The position numbers and the translations under genes are program-made. A stretch of DNA of 17,730 bases from Bacteroidales bacterium (GTDB taxonomy: Bacteria > Bacteroidota > Bacteroidia > Bacteroidales > Bacteroidaceae). The notes beneath the pieces were generated by a model, which was not told the origin of the DNA, ran no database searches, and saw only the letters and a program-made list of their open reading frames with translations. Of this stretch, positions 1 to 6,745 are shown in pieces (positions within the stretch are counted from its first letter, which is position 1; every line of letters starts with the position of its first letter). The stretch is from positions 1-17,730 of the forward strand of contig SFCY01000042.1 of assembly GCA_004558865.1 (NCBI GenBank), written 5' to 3'.

Positions 1-30
1 AGTTAAGTGAAATTTTCGACATGGCAAAAT

Positions 31-55
31 CCTGAGCAACATTTTGCTGCTCAGG
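31..55 (-). terminator. Possible hairpin terminator downstream of the 120-722 gene
   Basis: CCTGAGCA (31-38) and TGCTCAGG (48-55) form a perfect 8-bp stem with a 9-base loop. It lies about 65 bp past the stop codon of the minus-strand gene and is followed on that strand by only a short T-run (ATTTT). The rest of 1-119 is AT-rich and shows no gene. Terminator function is inferred from position. Confidence 0.4.
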
Positions 56-119
56 AACTTATAAATAAATCTAAATTAAAGTGCTGCGGATTCTAGGGGT
101 TAGTAATCTTCAGTTTTCT

Positions 120-722
120 CTATGGCTCCACGTCCCACTGTATGGGTACGTCCTTTAGGATGATGAGTCCCTTGTTCTCGTAGCTTGCCGACACGCCATA
201 CTGGAGTTTCTGTATGGTTGTGGCCGTCTTCTTCACGTCGACAAAGGTTGCCGTTTCCTTCAGCGGCATCTTCATCCACACGCCCTCCGTCACATCGTAG
301 GAATACCATCCAGCCGACTCCCGCGTGTGGTAGGTGTTGCCGTCCTGGTCCACCATGAGGGCGGGAAGCACTGAGTTGCAGCCGAAGCTCAACTGCTGGA
401 GGTTGGCGATCATCTTCACCTTGAACACGAGCCTCACCTCACCGTAGTTGGCCGACGTGCTCTTGCCGTAGGCGCCCACGAGCTGCAGGTCGACAGTCTC
501 GGGGATGGGGTTGGTGATGGTGCCTCCGCCCTCTACGGGAGTCTCCGAGACTCGCGCCTTCTTCGTTGTGGACTGTTGGGCTTCCGGTTGCGGTTGGCCG
601 GCGATAGCCTCCACGCCTTTCTTCACTTTCTTCAGCAGTCCGCCCAGTCCTTGCGCCTGCATCTCCACTGTGCCGACAGCCATTAGAGCCAGGCAAAAAC
701 ATAATAATCGTTTTGTTTTCAT
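120..722 (-). CDS. Exported hypothetical protein
   Basis: A 200-residue protein of a family I do not recognise. The N-terminus is a clear signal peptide: MKTKR, a hydrophobic stretch at residues 6-18, then a probable signal peptidase I site after MQAQ near residue 24. There is no lipobox Cys. A short Gly/Lys segment (GLGGLLKKVKKG) and a Gln/Pro/Thr-rich linker follow to about residue 70. The remaining ~125 residues alternate hydrophobic and polar residues as in an all-beta domain (LQLVGAYGKS, VRLVFKVKMI, LIILKDVPIQW). No catalytic motif is visible. The mature protein is probably periplasmic or surface-associated. A -7 box at 751-758 and a 3' hairpin suggest it is transcribed alone. Confidence 0.75.
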   Translation of the reverse strand: MKTKRLLCFCLALMAVGTVEMQAQGLGGLLKKVKKGVEAIAGQPQPEAQQSTTKKARVSETPVEGGGTITNPIPETVDLQLVGAYGKSTSANYGEVRLVFKVKMIANLQQLSFGCNSVLPALMVDQDGNTYHTRESAGWYSYDVTEGVWMKMPLKETATFVDVKKTATTIQKLQYGVSASYENKGLIILKDVPIQWDVEP

Positions 723-750
723 AATTATTGATTTTTGTGGTTGTACGGTG

Positions 751-758
751 CAAAATTA
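751..758 (-). promoter_or_regulatory. -7 box for the 120-722 gene
   Basis: Read on the minus strand this is TAATTTTG, matching the Bacteroidota consensus TAnnTTTG, 28 bp upstream of the start codon. I see no TTG at the expected 19-21 bp spacing, so the -33 element is weak or absent. Confidence 0.5.
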
Positions 759-830
759 GCAAAAAAAACCTCTCGCTCCTATAGACAAATATAGATTTCG
801 GCATGCAAGGCGGCTTTTTTGTGGTTTTCT

Positions 831-1353
831 ACACGAATATTCCCTCCTCATTCGTGAAGATTCGTGTCTTGTATCTTCCACGAACCTAACTTTTCCAGCG
901 AATATCTGCTTTCATCCAAAAATATAGTTCTTCAACGAATTACTCTAATTGCTCGAATGGGTATTCGATGAAATCGGGGTTTTTGGATATTTTCCGTGGG
1001 TTGGATATTCGCTTCTCTGAAGCGTTTACAGATCGAAGTCATGCCCGTTGGTCCGTCCGTGCCAGTCTGTGAGCGTCCGTGGTAAAAGAATAATGGCCAC
1101 GGACAAGCACGGCCTTTCACAGGATTTCGGTCAGTCCGTGTCAGTCTGTGAGCGTCCGTGGCATTTATATATGCTCGATGGATGTACGACAATGCTCGTT
1201 ATCTTTTCAACGTACATCTTCGTACGTTGTATATACAATTCGTTGAAGAAATTGTTGTGTGTATGGGTGAGGATGATAGCCAGCGATTCGATGGACAGTC
1301 ACCACGAATCCCAATCCGCTTAGAGTGAAGATTCGTGTAGTTTCGTGGGCAAG
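831..1353. repeat. Gene-free repeat mosaic between two minus-strand genes
   Basis: The 723-1369 stretch has no credible gene. It holds several small repeats. CACGAAT (832-838) pairs with ATTCGTG (850-856), and the motif returns at about 1301-1350 (CCACGAAT, ATTCGTGTAG, TTCGTGGG). Two near-identical 27-bp copies, each ending CAGTCTGTGAGCGTCCGTGG, lie at 1056-1082 and 1135-1161. GTCCGTGG (1075-1082) pairs with CCACGGAC (1097-1104). CAACGTAC (1208-1215) and GTACGTTG (1222-1229) form a perfect 8-bp hairpin. I read this as layered dispersed intergenic repeats; the function is unknown. Confidence 0.6.
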
Positions 1354-1369
1354 TTTTGACACCCTACTT

Positions 1370-2773
1370 TTAAAGTGGGAGTTTTGTGCTGCTGGGAAAC
1401 TTTTTCTTGATTCTGTACCTCACGGTGTATACCGATGCGGGCTCCACGTTGAAGCGGTGGGCGATGTGCCTCACGTCCTCTCCATTGAGGAAGCAGAGGA
1501 TATACTTCTGGTCCACCACCGTCAGCGGCTTCGTGGCCTGGGCCAAGAGCCTGTGGGCCTCGTCGATGTCTATCCCTCTGATGCCAAGCTGGTCGGCGAG
1601 GAGGCGGAGCGAGGAGTGGCGCGCGCTGTTTTCCAATTCGGCGGCGAGGGCCTCCTCGTAGAGCTTCTGCTCCCGCAGCCTTCGGCGGTAGATGAGTGTG
1701 GTGGTGATGCCGGCGAGCAGGAGGATGAGGAGGACCACCACCACCGTGAGTCCGATGTTCCATTGGTGCAGGGCGGCGATGCGCTCGTCCTTCCGCTTCG
1801 ACTCATATCGCGCCTCGATGTTGCGTATGGCGGTGTTCTTCTCTATGTCGAAGCGCTTGCGGTCGTTCTCGTTCTTCAGCTCCAGGTATTCCATGGCCTT
1901 CTCGGGCTTGCCCATGGCCTTGTAGAGTTCCACGAAGAAGGCGTAGGCCTCGCCCTTCTCGGTGAGCACGGCGTTGCCCCGCTCCTTTTCCACGCCCTCT
2001 ATCATGTCCATCACCTCTTGTTCCTTGGCCTCCGCCTCGTGGTAGCGTTTTTGGTAGAGCAGCACCCATGCCTGCAGGTCGTAGGCCGATATGCGTCCCT
2101 CTATGTGGTCGTCCTTGTCGCCCCAAGGCAGTGCGTCCACTTCCAACGCCTTGTTGATGTAGGCCTGCATGGAGTCCACCATCGGCGGGTCGTAGCTCAG
2201 GTCGTAGAGCGTGGCGATGTTCATCAGGTTGAACATGGGGTTGATTTGTCTTCTTTTCCATTCGCCCACGCTCATCTTCGTCTGCCAGCCCACGGCCTGC
2301 TTGAAGTGGGCCATAAACTGCTCGCGCAGTTCCTTGGAGGGCTTCTCCTCGTAGACGCACGACTCGTAGGCCGCCAACACCGAGAGGTAGTCGTATTGTA
2401 TGAACTTGTTCGCGGGCCATCGCTGGGCCAGCTGGGCCAGCCGCTCCATGGGCTTCTTCATGTAGCTGAGGTCGCGCTGGTTGAAGTAGCTGATGCACAT
2501 GTAGTAGAGGCAGAGCGACTGCTCTGTCTCCGCTCCCTTGCATTGGGCGAAGAGCTGCTCCGCACCGATGAATTTCTTCAGGGCCACGTCCAAGCGTCCG
2601 TTGGCCTGTTCCTGTTCGGCCTGGGCTTTCAGCCTCATGGCGTCGGAGTAGGTGTCGGCTCCCGCGGGCCATGTGATAAGGAGCAGGCAGAGCGTAAGGG
2701 CGACAAGGCGCGGGGTCGCCCAGCCTCTTGAAGATGGCGCAGGGGTGGGGTGGGGTAGGGAATGGGTTGTCAT
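1370..2773 (-). CDS. Membrane-anchored TPR/HTH transcriptional regulator
   Basis: Using ATG at 2773 gives 467 residues. The frame stays open to an ATG at 2827, but that extension is encoded by the REP-like repeat and is unlikely to be native. From 2773 the protein has a leader with a hydrophobic stretch at ~22-38 (RLVALTLCLLLITWPAGA). An alpha-helical region of TPR-like pairs follows (~40-320; for example a segment reading AWVLLYQKRYHEAEAKEQEV), then a charged segment and one transmembrane helix at ~342-362 before RRRLREQ. The cytoplasmic tail ends in a probable LuxR-like helix-turn-helix (~413-457, HIAHRFNVEPASVYTVRYRI). This order matches known Bacteroidota regulators with periplasmic TPRs and a cytoplasmic DNA-binding tail. 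The ligand and targets are unknown. It is probably monocistronic, with a promoter at 2952-2982. Confidence 0.8.
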   Translation of the reverse strand: MTTHSLPHPTPAPSSRGWATPRLVALTLCLLLITWPAGADTYSDAMRLKAQAEQEQANGRLDVALKKFIGAEQLFAQCKGAETEQSLCLYYMCISYFNQRDLSYMKKPMERLAQLAQRWPANKFIQYDYLSVLAAYESCVYEEKPSKELREQFMAHFKQAVGWQTKMSVGEWKRRQINPMFNLMNIATLYDLSYDPPMVDSMQAYINKALEVDALPWGDKDDHIEGRISAYDLQAWVLLYQKRYHEAEAKEQEVMDMIEGVEKERGNAVLTEKGEAYAFFVELYKAMGKPEKAMEYLELKNENDRKRFDIEKNTAIRNIEARYESKRKDERIAALHQWNIGLTVVVVLLILLLAGITTTLIYRRRLREQKLYEEALAAELENSARHSSLRLLADQLGIRGIDIDEAHRLLAQATKPLTVVDQKYILCFLNGEDVRHIAHRFNVEPASVYTVRYRIKKKFPSSTKLPL

Positions 2774-2798
2774 AGGCAAGCGGTGATGGATTGTAATT

Positions 2799-2941
2799 GT
2801 AGGAGGTGCGGCGTCCTCGCCGCACAATCATGCATGGGTTCCCGCCGCACAAACTCGCACTTCCTTGCACGGCGGGACGCCGTGCCTCCTATTGGCGTGG
2901 GAGGCCGCACGTTCTTGCACGGCGGGACACCGTGCCTCCTT
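2799..2941. repeat. REP-like palindromic composite, copy A
   Basis: Three hairpin units, one forward and two inverted. The forward unit begins GTAGGAGG (2799-2806); its stem is GTGCGGCG (2806-2813) with CGCCGCAC (2818-2825) around a 4-nt loop. The inverted units have stem GCACGGCG (2867-2874) with CGCCGTGC (2878-2885), and GCACGGCG (2917-2924) with CACCGTGC (2928-2935), each with loop GGA. Each inverted unit is followed by CTCCT, the complement of AGGAG. A core between units (GCATGGGTTCCCGCCGCAC) is shared exactly with copy B at 12284-12418. The GTAG tetranucleotide before a GC-rich hairpin and the inverted pairing resemble enterobacterial REP/BIME elements. No RAYT-type transposase is present in the window. 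Confidence 0.75.
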
Positions 2942-2951
2942 CTTAAAGCTA

Positions 2952-2982
2952 CAAAGGTAAGCAAAATAACTGAGCCTGCCAA
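2952..2982 (-). promoter_or_regulatory. Promoter of the TPR/HTH regulator
   Basis: On the minus strand, TTG (2982-2980) and TACCTTTG (2959-2952) are separated by 20 bp. This fits the Bacteroidota -33/-7 consensus (TTG, 19-21 bp, TAnnTTTG). The inferred transcript start, near 2945, would leave a leader of about 170 nt that contains the whole REP-like copy A. Confidence 0.6.
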
Positions 2983-3069
2983 GAAAAAAGGAAAAAAGAC
3001 ACGTCCCTAAAGCCTCCCCTAACCGTGCGCCTCGTGTCGTCCTGTTCGTCAGTCTACAGTCTGACGCCC

Positions 3070-3101
3070 GCGGCCTTTCTCCTGCCAATCGCGGAGGCCG
3101 C
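3070..3101. other. Small hairpin in the divergent intergenic region
   Basis: GCGGCCT (3070-3076) is the reverse complement of AGGCCGC (3095-3101). Just upstream, CGTCAG and CTGACG form another short pair around 3046-3065. At 3011-3024, AGCCTCCCCTAACC is identical to 8342-8355, suggesting a remnant of the C-rich repeat family found at the convergent junctions. Confidence 0.4.
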
Positions 3102-3106
3102 TTATC

Positions 3107-3202
3107 CATGTTGTGTGGCAATTGTCACGGAATATCGGGACAACTGTCACGGAATATCGGGACAATTGCCACGTAATATCGAGACAACTGTCACACAACA
3201 TG
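3107..3202. repeat. 22-bp tandem array I, flanked by an 11-bp inverted repeat
   Basis: Three 22-bp units start at 3124, 3146 and 3168. Units 1 and 2 differ only at the second-last base; unit 3 has three or four changes. A partial fourth starts at 3190. The shared motif is GTCACGGAATATCGGGACAA. CATGTTGTGTG (3107-3117) and CACACAACATG (3192-3202), perfect inverted repeats, bracket the array. Unit junctions read GACAACTGTC, nearly palindromic. A period of 22 is not a multiple of three, so this is unlikely to be coding. Confidence 0.8.
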
Positions 3203-3205
3203 AAC

Positions 3206-3315
3206 TGCCCGTTCTTCAATGGCTGTTTGCCCATCATTGACCGGCCGGATGCCCATTTTACAATGGCTGTTTGCCCATTTTCCACTGCCTCCCTGCCCAT
3301 CATTGCCAAGCTCCC
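3206..3315. repeat. 22-bp tandem array II
   Basis: Five units start exactly 22 bp apart at 3206, 3228, 3250, 3272 and 3294. Each opens with TGCCCAT (TGCCCGT in the first), and the best-conserved continuation is TTTACAATGGCTGTT. Units 1 and 3 share CAATGGCTGTT; units 2 and 5 share CATTG after the opening. The sequence differs from array I, but the period is the same and the arrays are only 16 bp apart. From 3316 to about 3420 only a decaying C-rich sequence is visible. Confidence 0.75.
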
Positions 3316-3470
3316 CCGCCCGTCTTCCGCTGCCAGTCTTCCTGTCCAAAGGCCGGCAGCCCGCCCCGCTCCAGTCTTCCGTCGGCAACCTCGAAGGGAG
3401 TTCCCTCCCACGCAATCCAGTCAAAACGGAAGCTGCAAATAATAAAAAGTGTTGTTATTGGGCTTTTTAT

Positions 3471-3501
3471 TTTGTGATGTTGATGATTTTGCTTACTTTT
3501 G
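3471..3501 (+). promoter_or_regulatory. Promoter of the GNAT-parE-S41 operon
   Basis: TTTG (3471-3474) and TACTTTTG (3494-3501) are 19 bp apart, a good match to the Bacteroidota -33/-7 pattern. The -7 box ends 29 bp before the ATG at 3531. This is the clearest housekeeping-type promoter in the window. Confidence 0.7.
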
Positions 3502-3530
3502 CAAGTTAACGTATTCAAACGGCCAAATTT

Positions 3531-4682
3531 ATGTCTTCGATTGAAATAAAAAAAGTAACATCCCGAAAAGAACTGAAAAAGTTCGTCGATTTCCACTACG
3601 ACTTGTATGAAGGTTGTCCCTACGATGTGCCCAACCTGTTCAGCGACGAGCTGAACACCCTCTCCCCGGAGAAGAACGCCGCTTTCGATTTCTGCGAGGC
3701 CGAGTATTACCTTGCCTACAAGGACGGCAAGCTTTCCGGCCGCGTGGCCGCCATCATCAACAAGCGGGCCAACCAAAAGTGGAACCGCCAGTCGGTTCGC
3801 TTCGGATGGATCGACTTCATCGACGACATCGAAGTGAGCACCGCTCTGCTCAAGGCCGTCGAGGACTTCGGCCGCAGCCGGGGAATGAAGGAGGTGGTGG
3901 GGCCGCTCGGCTTCTCCGACATGGACCCCGAGGGAATGCTCACTTGGGGCTTCGACAAGCTCGGCACCATGGCCACCATCTACAACTATCCCTACTATCC
4001 CCAGCACATCGAGAAGATGGGCGGATGGGTGAAGGACAACGACTACGTGGAGTTCTACATGGAGGTGCCCGACAAGGTGCCCGAGAAGTACGCGCGCATC
4101 GCCGAGCTCGTGGAGAGCCGCTACAACCTCCACGTGAAGAAGCTCACCCGCCGCGAGATCTTCAAGGAGAACTACGGCCAGAAGCTCTTCGACATCATCA
4201 ACCGCACCTACGGCGACCTCTACGGCTTCGTGACGCTCACCGACAGGCAGGTGGAGCAGTATGTAGGCATGTATTTGCCCCTGGCCGACCTCAACCTCAT
4301 CACGGTCATCGTCGACGGCAACAAGAACGACGAGGTGGTGGGCATGGGCATCACCATCCCCTCGCTCAGCCACGCCCTGCAGAAGTGCCGTCGCGGGCGC
4401 CTGCTGCCCTTTGGCTGGTGGCACCTGCTGAGGGCCATCAAGTGGCACAAGACCGACGGCGTGGACCTGCTCCTCGTGGGATTCCTGCCCGAATACCGCG
4501 CCAAGGGAGCCAACGCCCTGCTCTTCGCCGACCTCATCCCCCGCTACATCGACTATGGGTTCAAGTGGGGCGAGAGCCAAGTGGAAATGGAAAGCAACGA
4601 GCATGTGCAGAGCCAGTGGGGGCCGCTCAACCCTGTGAACCACAAGCGCCGGCGCTGCTATAAAAAGACTATCAGCTACTAA
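3531..4682 (+). CDS. GNAT-like N-acetyltransferase family protein
   Basis: The protein has 383 residues, no signal peptide and no membrane segment, so it is probably cytoplasmic. The C-terminal half resembles a GNAT fold. EYRAKGANALLF (~321-332) follows a hydrophobic strand (LLLVGFLPE) and resembles the acetyl-CoA phosphate-binding turn (R/Q-x-x-G-x-G/A), although the usual second Gly is replaced. The N-terminal half has a second mixed alpha/beta unit (AEYYLAYKDGKLSGRVAAII, then GPLGFSDMDPEGML). This recalls long Bacteroidota proteins annotated only as GNAT-like. The substrate cannot be read from sequence. It is the first gene of a plus-strand operon, separated from parE by 3 nt, so translational coupling is likely. 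An active acetyltransferase is an inference. Confidence 0.7.
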   Translation: MSSIEIKKVTSRKELKKFVDFHYDLYEGCPYDVPNLFSDELNTLSPEKNAAFDFCEAEYYLAYKDGKLSGRVAAIINKRANQKWNRQSVRFGWIDFIDDIEVSTALLKAVEDFGRSRGMKEVVGPLGFSDMDPEGMLTWGFDKLGTMATIYNYPYYPQHIEKMGGWVKDNDYVEFYMEVPDKVPEKYARIAELVESRYNLHVKKLTRREIFKENYGQKLFDIINRTYGDLYGFVTLTDRQVEQYVGMYLPLADLNLITVIVDGNKNDEVVGMGITIPSLSHALQKCRRGRLLPFGWWHLLRAIKWHKTDGVDLLLVGFLPEYRAKGANALLFADLIPRYIDYGFKWGESQVEMESNEHVQSQWGPLNPVNHKRRRCYKKTISY

Positions 4683-4685
4683 GAC

Positions 4686-6650
4686 ATGGCCAACGACACT
4701 CCCAACACACAACAGGAACTCACACCTGCCTACACCGACGACAACATCCGCCACCTCTCCGACATGGAGCACGTGCGCACCCGACCCGGCATGTACATCG
4801 GCCGGCTCGGCGACGGCTCGCTGCCCGAGGACGGCATCTACGTACTGCTCAAAGAGGTCATCGACAACAGCATCGACGAGTTCAAGATGCACGCCGGCGA
4901 CAGGATTGAGATTGACATCGACGAGGAGCGCGCCGTGAGCGTGCGCGACTATGGCCGCGGCATCCCGCAGGGAAAGCTCGTGGAGGCCGTGAGCGTGCTC
5001 AACACGGGCGGCAAATACGACTCCAAGGCCTTCAAGAAGAGCGTCGGACTCAACGGCGTGGGCGTGAAGGCCGTCAACGCCCTCAGCTCATGCTTCGAGG
5101 TGAGGAGCTACCGCGAGGGAAAGGTGCGCTCGCTCGTGTTTGAGAAGGGACAGCTCAAGAGCGACAGCACGGAGAAGAGCGACGACGAGAACGGCACCTT
5201 CATCTATTTCCGGCCCGACGACACGCTCTTCAAGAACTATGAGTTCCACGAGGAAATCGTGGAGACCATGCTCCGCAACTACACCTACCTCAACTCCGGC
5301 CTCACCATCATGTACAACGGACGGCGCATCAAGAGCCGCAACGGACTGGAGGACCTGCTCAAGGACAACATGACCAACGACGAGCTCTATCCCATCATCC
5401 ACATCGTGGGCGACGACATAGAGATCGCCTTCACCCATACCAACCAGTATGGCGAGGAATACCACAGCTTCGTCAACGGACAGCACACCACGCAGGGAGG
5501 CACCCACCAGAGCGCCTTCAAGGAGCACATCGCCCGGACCATCAAGGAGTTCTTCAACAAGAACTATGAGTACACCGACATCCGCAACGGCATCGTGGCG
5601 GCCATAGCCATCAATGTGGAGGAACCCGTGTTTGAGTCGCAGACCAAGATCAAGCTCGGAAGCACCCAGATGGCGCCCAACGGCGAGAGCATCAACAAGT
5701 TTGTGGGCGACTTCGTGAAGGAGAACGTCGACAACTACCTGCATATCCACTCCGACGTGGCCGAAATCTTGGAGAACAAGATCAAGGGCAGCGAGCGCGA
5801 GCGCAAGGCCATGGCGGGCGTGACCAAGCTGGCCCGGGAGCGCGCCAAGACCGCCAACCTCCACAACGACAAGCTGCGCGACTGCCGCGTGCACTATTCC
5901 GACTCCAAGAACGAACGCAAGGAGGAGTCGTGCATCTTCATCACCGAGGGCGACTCGGCCAGCGGAAGCATCACCAAGAGCCGCGACGTCAACACCCAGG
6001 CCGTGTTCTCGCTACGCGGAAAGCCCCTCAACTGCTACGGACTCTCCAAGAAGGTGGTGTATGAGAACAAGGAGTTCTACTACCTGCAGTCGGCCCTCGA
6101 CATCGACGACGGCCTCGACAACCTGCGCTACAACAAGGTCATCGTGGCCACCGACGCCGACGTGGACGGCATGCACATCCGCCTGCTCATCATCACCTTC
6201 TTCCTGCAGTTCTATCCCGAACTCATCAAGAAGGGCCACGTCTACGTGCTGCAGACCCCGCTCTTCCGCGTGCGCAACCGCCGCAGCAAGATCCGAAGCA
6301 AGCAGGTCGTAGCCGACGCCGATGCCCGCCTGGGCAAGGGCGAGAAGAAGAGCGACTTCATCACGCGCTACTGCTATTCGGAGGAGGAGCGGCTGCGCGC
6401 CATCAGCGACTTGGGACCCGAGCCCGAAATCACACGCTTCAAGGGCTTGGGCGAGATCTCGCCCTCAGAATTTGTCCATTTCATCGGCCCCGACATGCGC
6501 TTGGAGCAGGTGACGCTCCACAAGAACGACCAGGTGCAGAAGCTCCTCGAATACTATATGGGCAAGAACACCATGGAGCGCCAGAACTTCATCATCGACA
6601 ACCTCGTGATAGAGGAGGACCTGCCCCAGGACACCGACCCCATCGACTGA
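4686..6650 (+). CDS. parE: DNA topoisomerase IV subunit B
   Basis: This is the ATPase subunit that, with ParC, decatenates daughter chromosomes and relaxes supercoils. The 654 residues show every expected signature. The GHKL ATPase has the catalytic Glu and Mg-binding Asn at E57 and N61 (KEVIDNSIDE), D88 in RDYGRGIP, and the glycine lid GLNGVGVKAVNALS at 121-134. The transducer domain occupies about 230-400. The TOPRIM domain starts at EGDSASG (421-427) and carries the metal-binding triad D490, D492 and D494 (TDADVDG). RPGMYIGRLGDG near the N-terminus and KEVIDNSIDE rather than a GyrB-like HEIVDN favour ParE over GyrB. The length is normal for a ParE without a large insertion. It starts 3 nt after the upstream gene, and a strong hairpin begins at its stop codon. 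Confidence 0.93.
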   Translation: MANDTPNTQQELTPAYTDDNIRHLSDMEHVRTRPGMYIGRLGDGSLPEDGIYVLLKEVIDNSIDEFKMHAGDRIEIDIDEERAVSVRDYGRGIPQGKLVEAVSVLNTGGKYDSKAFKKSVGLNGVGVKAVNALSSCFEVRSYREGKVRSLVFEKGQLKSDSTEKSDDENGTFIYFRPDDTLFKNYEFHEEIVETMLRNYTYLNSGLTIMYNGRRIKSRNGLEDLLKDNMTNDELYPIIHIVGDDIEIAFTHTNQYGEEYHSFVNGQHTTQGGTHQSAFKEHIARTIKEFFNKNYEYTDIRNGIVAAIAINVEEPVFESQTKIKLGSTQMAPNGESINKFVGDFVKENVDNYLHIHSDVAEILENKIKGSERERKAMAGVTKLARERAKTANLHNDKLRDCRVHYSDSKNERKEESCIFITEGDSASGSITKSRDVNTQAVFSLRGKPLNCYGLSKKVVYENKEFYYLQSALDIDDGLDNLRYNKVIVATDADVDGMHIRLLIITFFLQFYPELIKKGHVYVLQTPLFRVRNRRSKIRSKQVVADADARLGKGEKKSDFITRYCYSEEERLRAISDLGPEPEITRFKGLGEISPSEFVHFIGPDMRLEQVTLHKNDQVQKLLEYYMGKNTMERQNFIIDNLVIEEDLPQDTDPID

Positions 6651-6675
6651 TGGGGCGGCCCACGGGCTGCCCCAT
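6650..6675 (+). other. GC-rich hairpin at the parE stop codon
   Basis: ATGGGGCGGCCC (6650-6661) pairs with GGGCTGCCCCAT (6664-6675) over 12 positions. Eleven are Watson-Crick and one (6657 with 6668) is a G-U wobble in the plus-strand RNA. No T-run follows; instead the leader to 6745 is C-rich and G-poor. It could lower or stabilise transcription between parE and the protease gene. Function is inferred. Confidence 0.5.
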
Positions 6676-6745
6676 CCAGCCCGTAGCTTCCCCACAACTT
6701 CCCTCCACCCCCAACCACCCTCGCCCCCACAAAAAAACTCAAGCA

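Noticed and set aside
1325..2731. 468-residue open frame on the plus strand
   Set aside because: It is antisense to the TPR/HTH gene. Its translation is a Val/Leu/His-rich low-information sequence with no domain, whereas the minus frame has a signal peptide, TPRs, a membrane helix and an HTH.
2801..2808. AGGAGGTG in the repeats as a ribosome binding site
   Set aside because: It matches a perfect Shine-Dalgarno sequence, but it is part of the conserved repeat, has no ATG at the right distance with a credible frame, and Bacteroidota rarely use strong SD sites.
2774..2827. 18-residue N-terminal extension of the TPR/HTH protein
   Set aside because: It is encoded in and next to REP-like copy A, begins with the same MCGG-type peptide that copy B yields, and would displace the signal sequence further from the N-terminus.
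3107..3315. CRISPR array
   Set aside because: The 22-bp units are directly adjacent with no unique spacers, and no cas genes are present.
3300..4892. 530-residue open frame on the minus strand
   Set aside because: It lies opposite the GNAT-like gene and the start of parE and spans the strong plus-strand promoter. Its composition (Val, His, Glu repeats) is typical of an antisense shadow in GC-rich DNA.
6650..6745. N-terminal extension of the S41 protease from ATG at 6650
   Set aside because: It would overlap the parE stop, encode a Pro-rich segment within a hairpin and C-rich leader, and place 32 residues before a perfect signal peptide.
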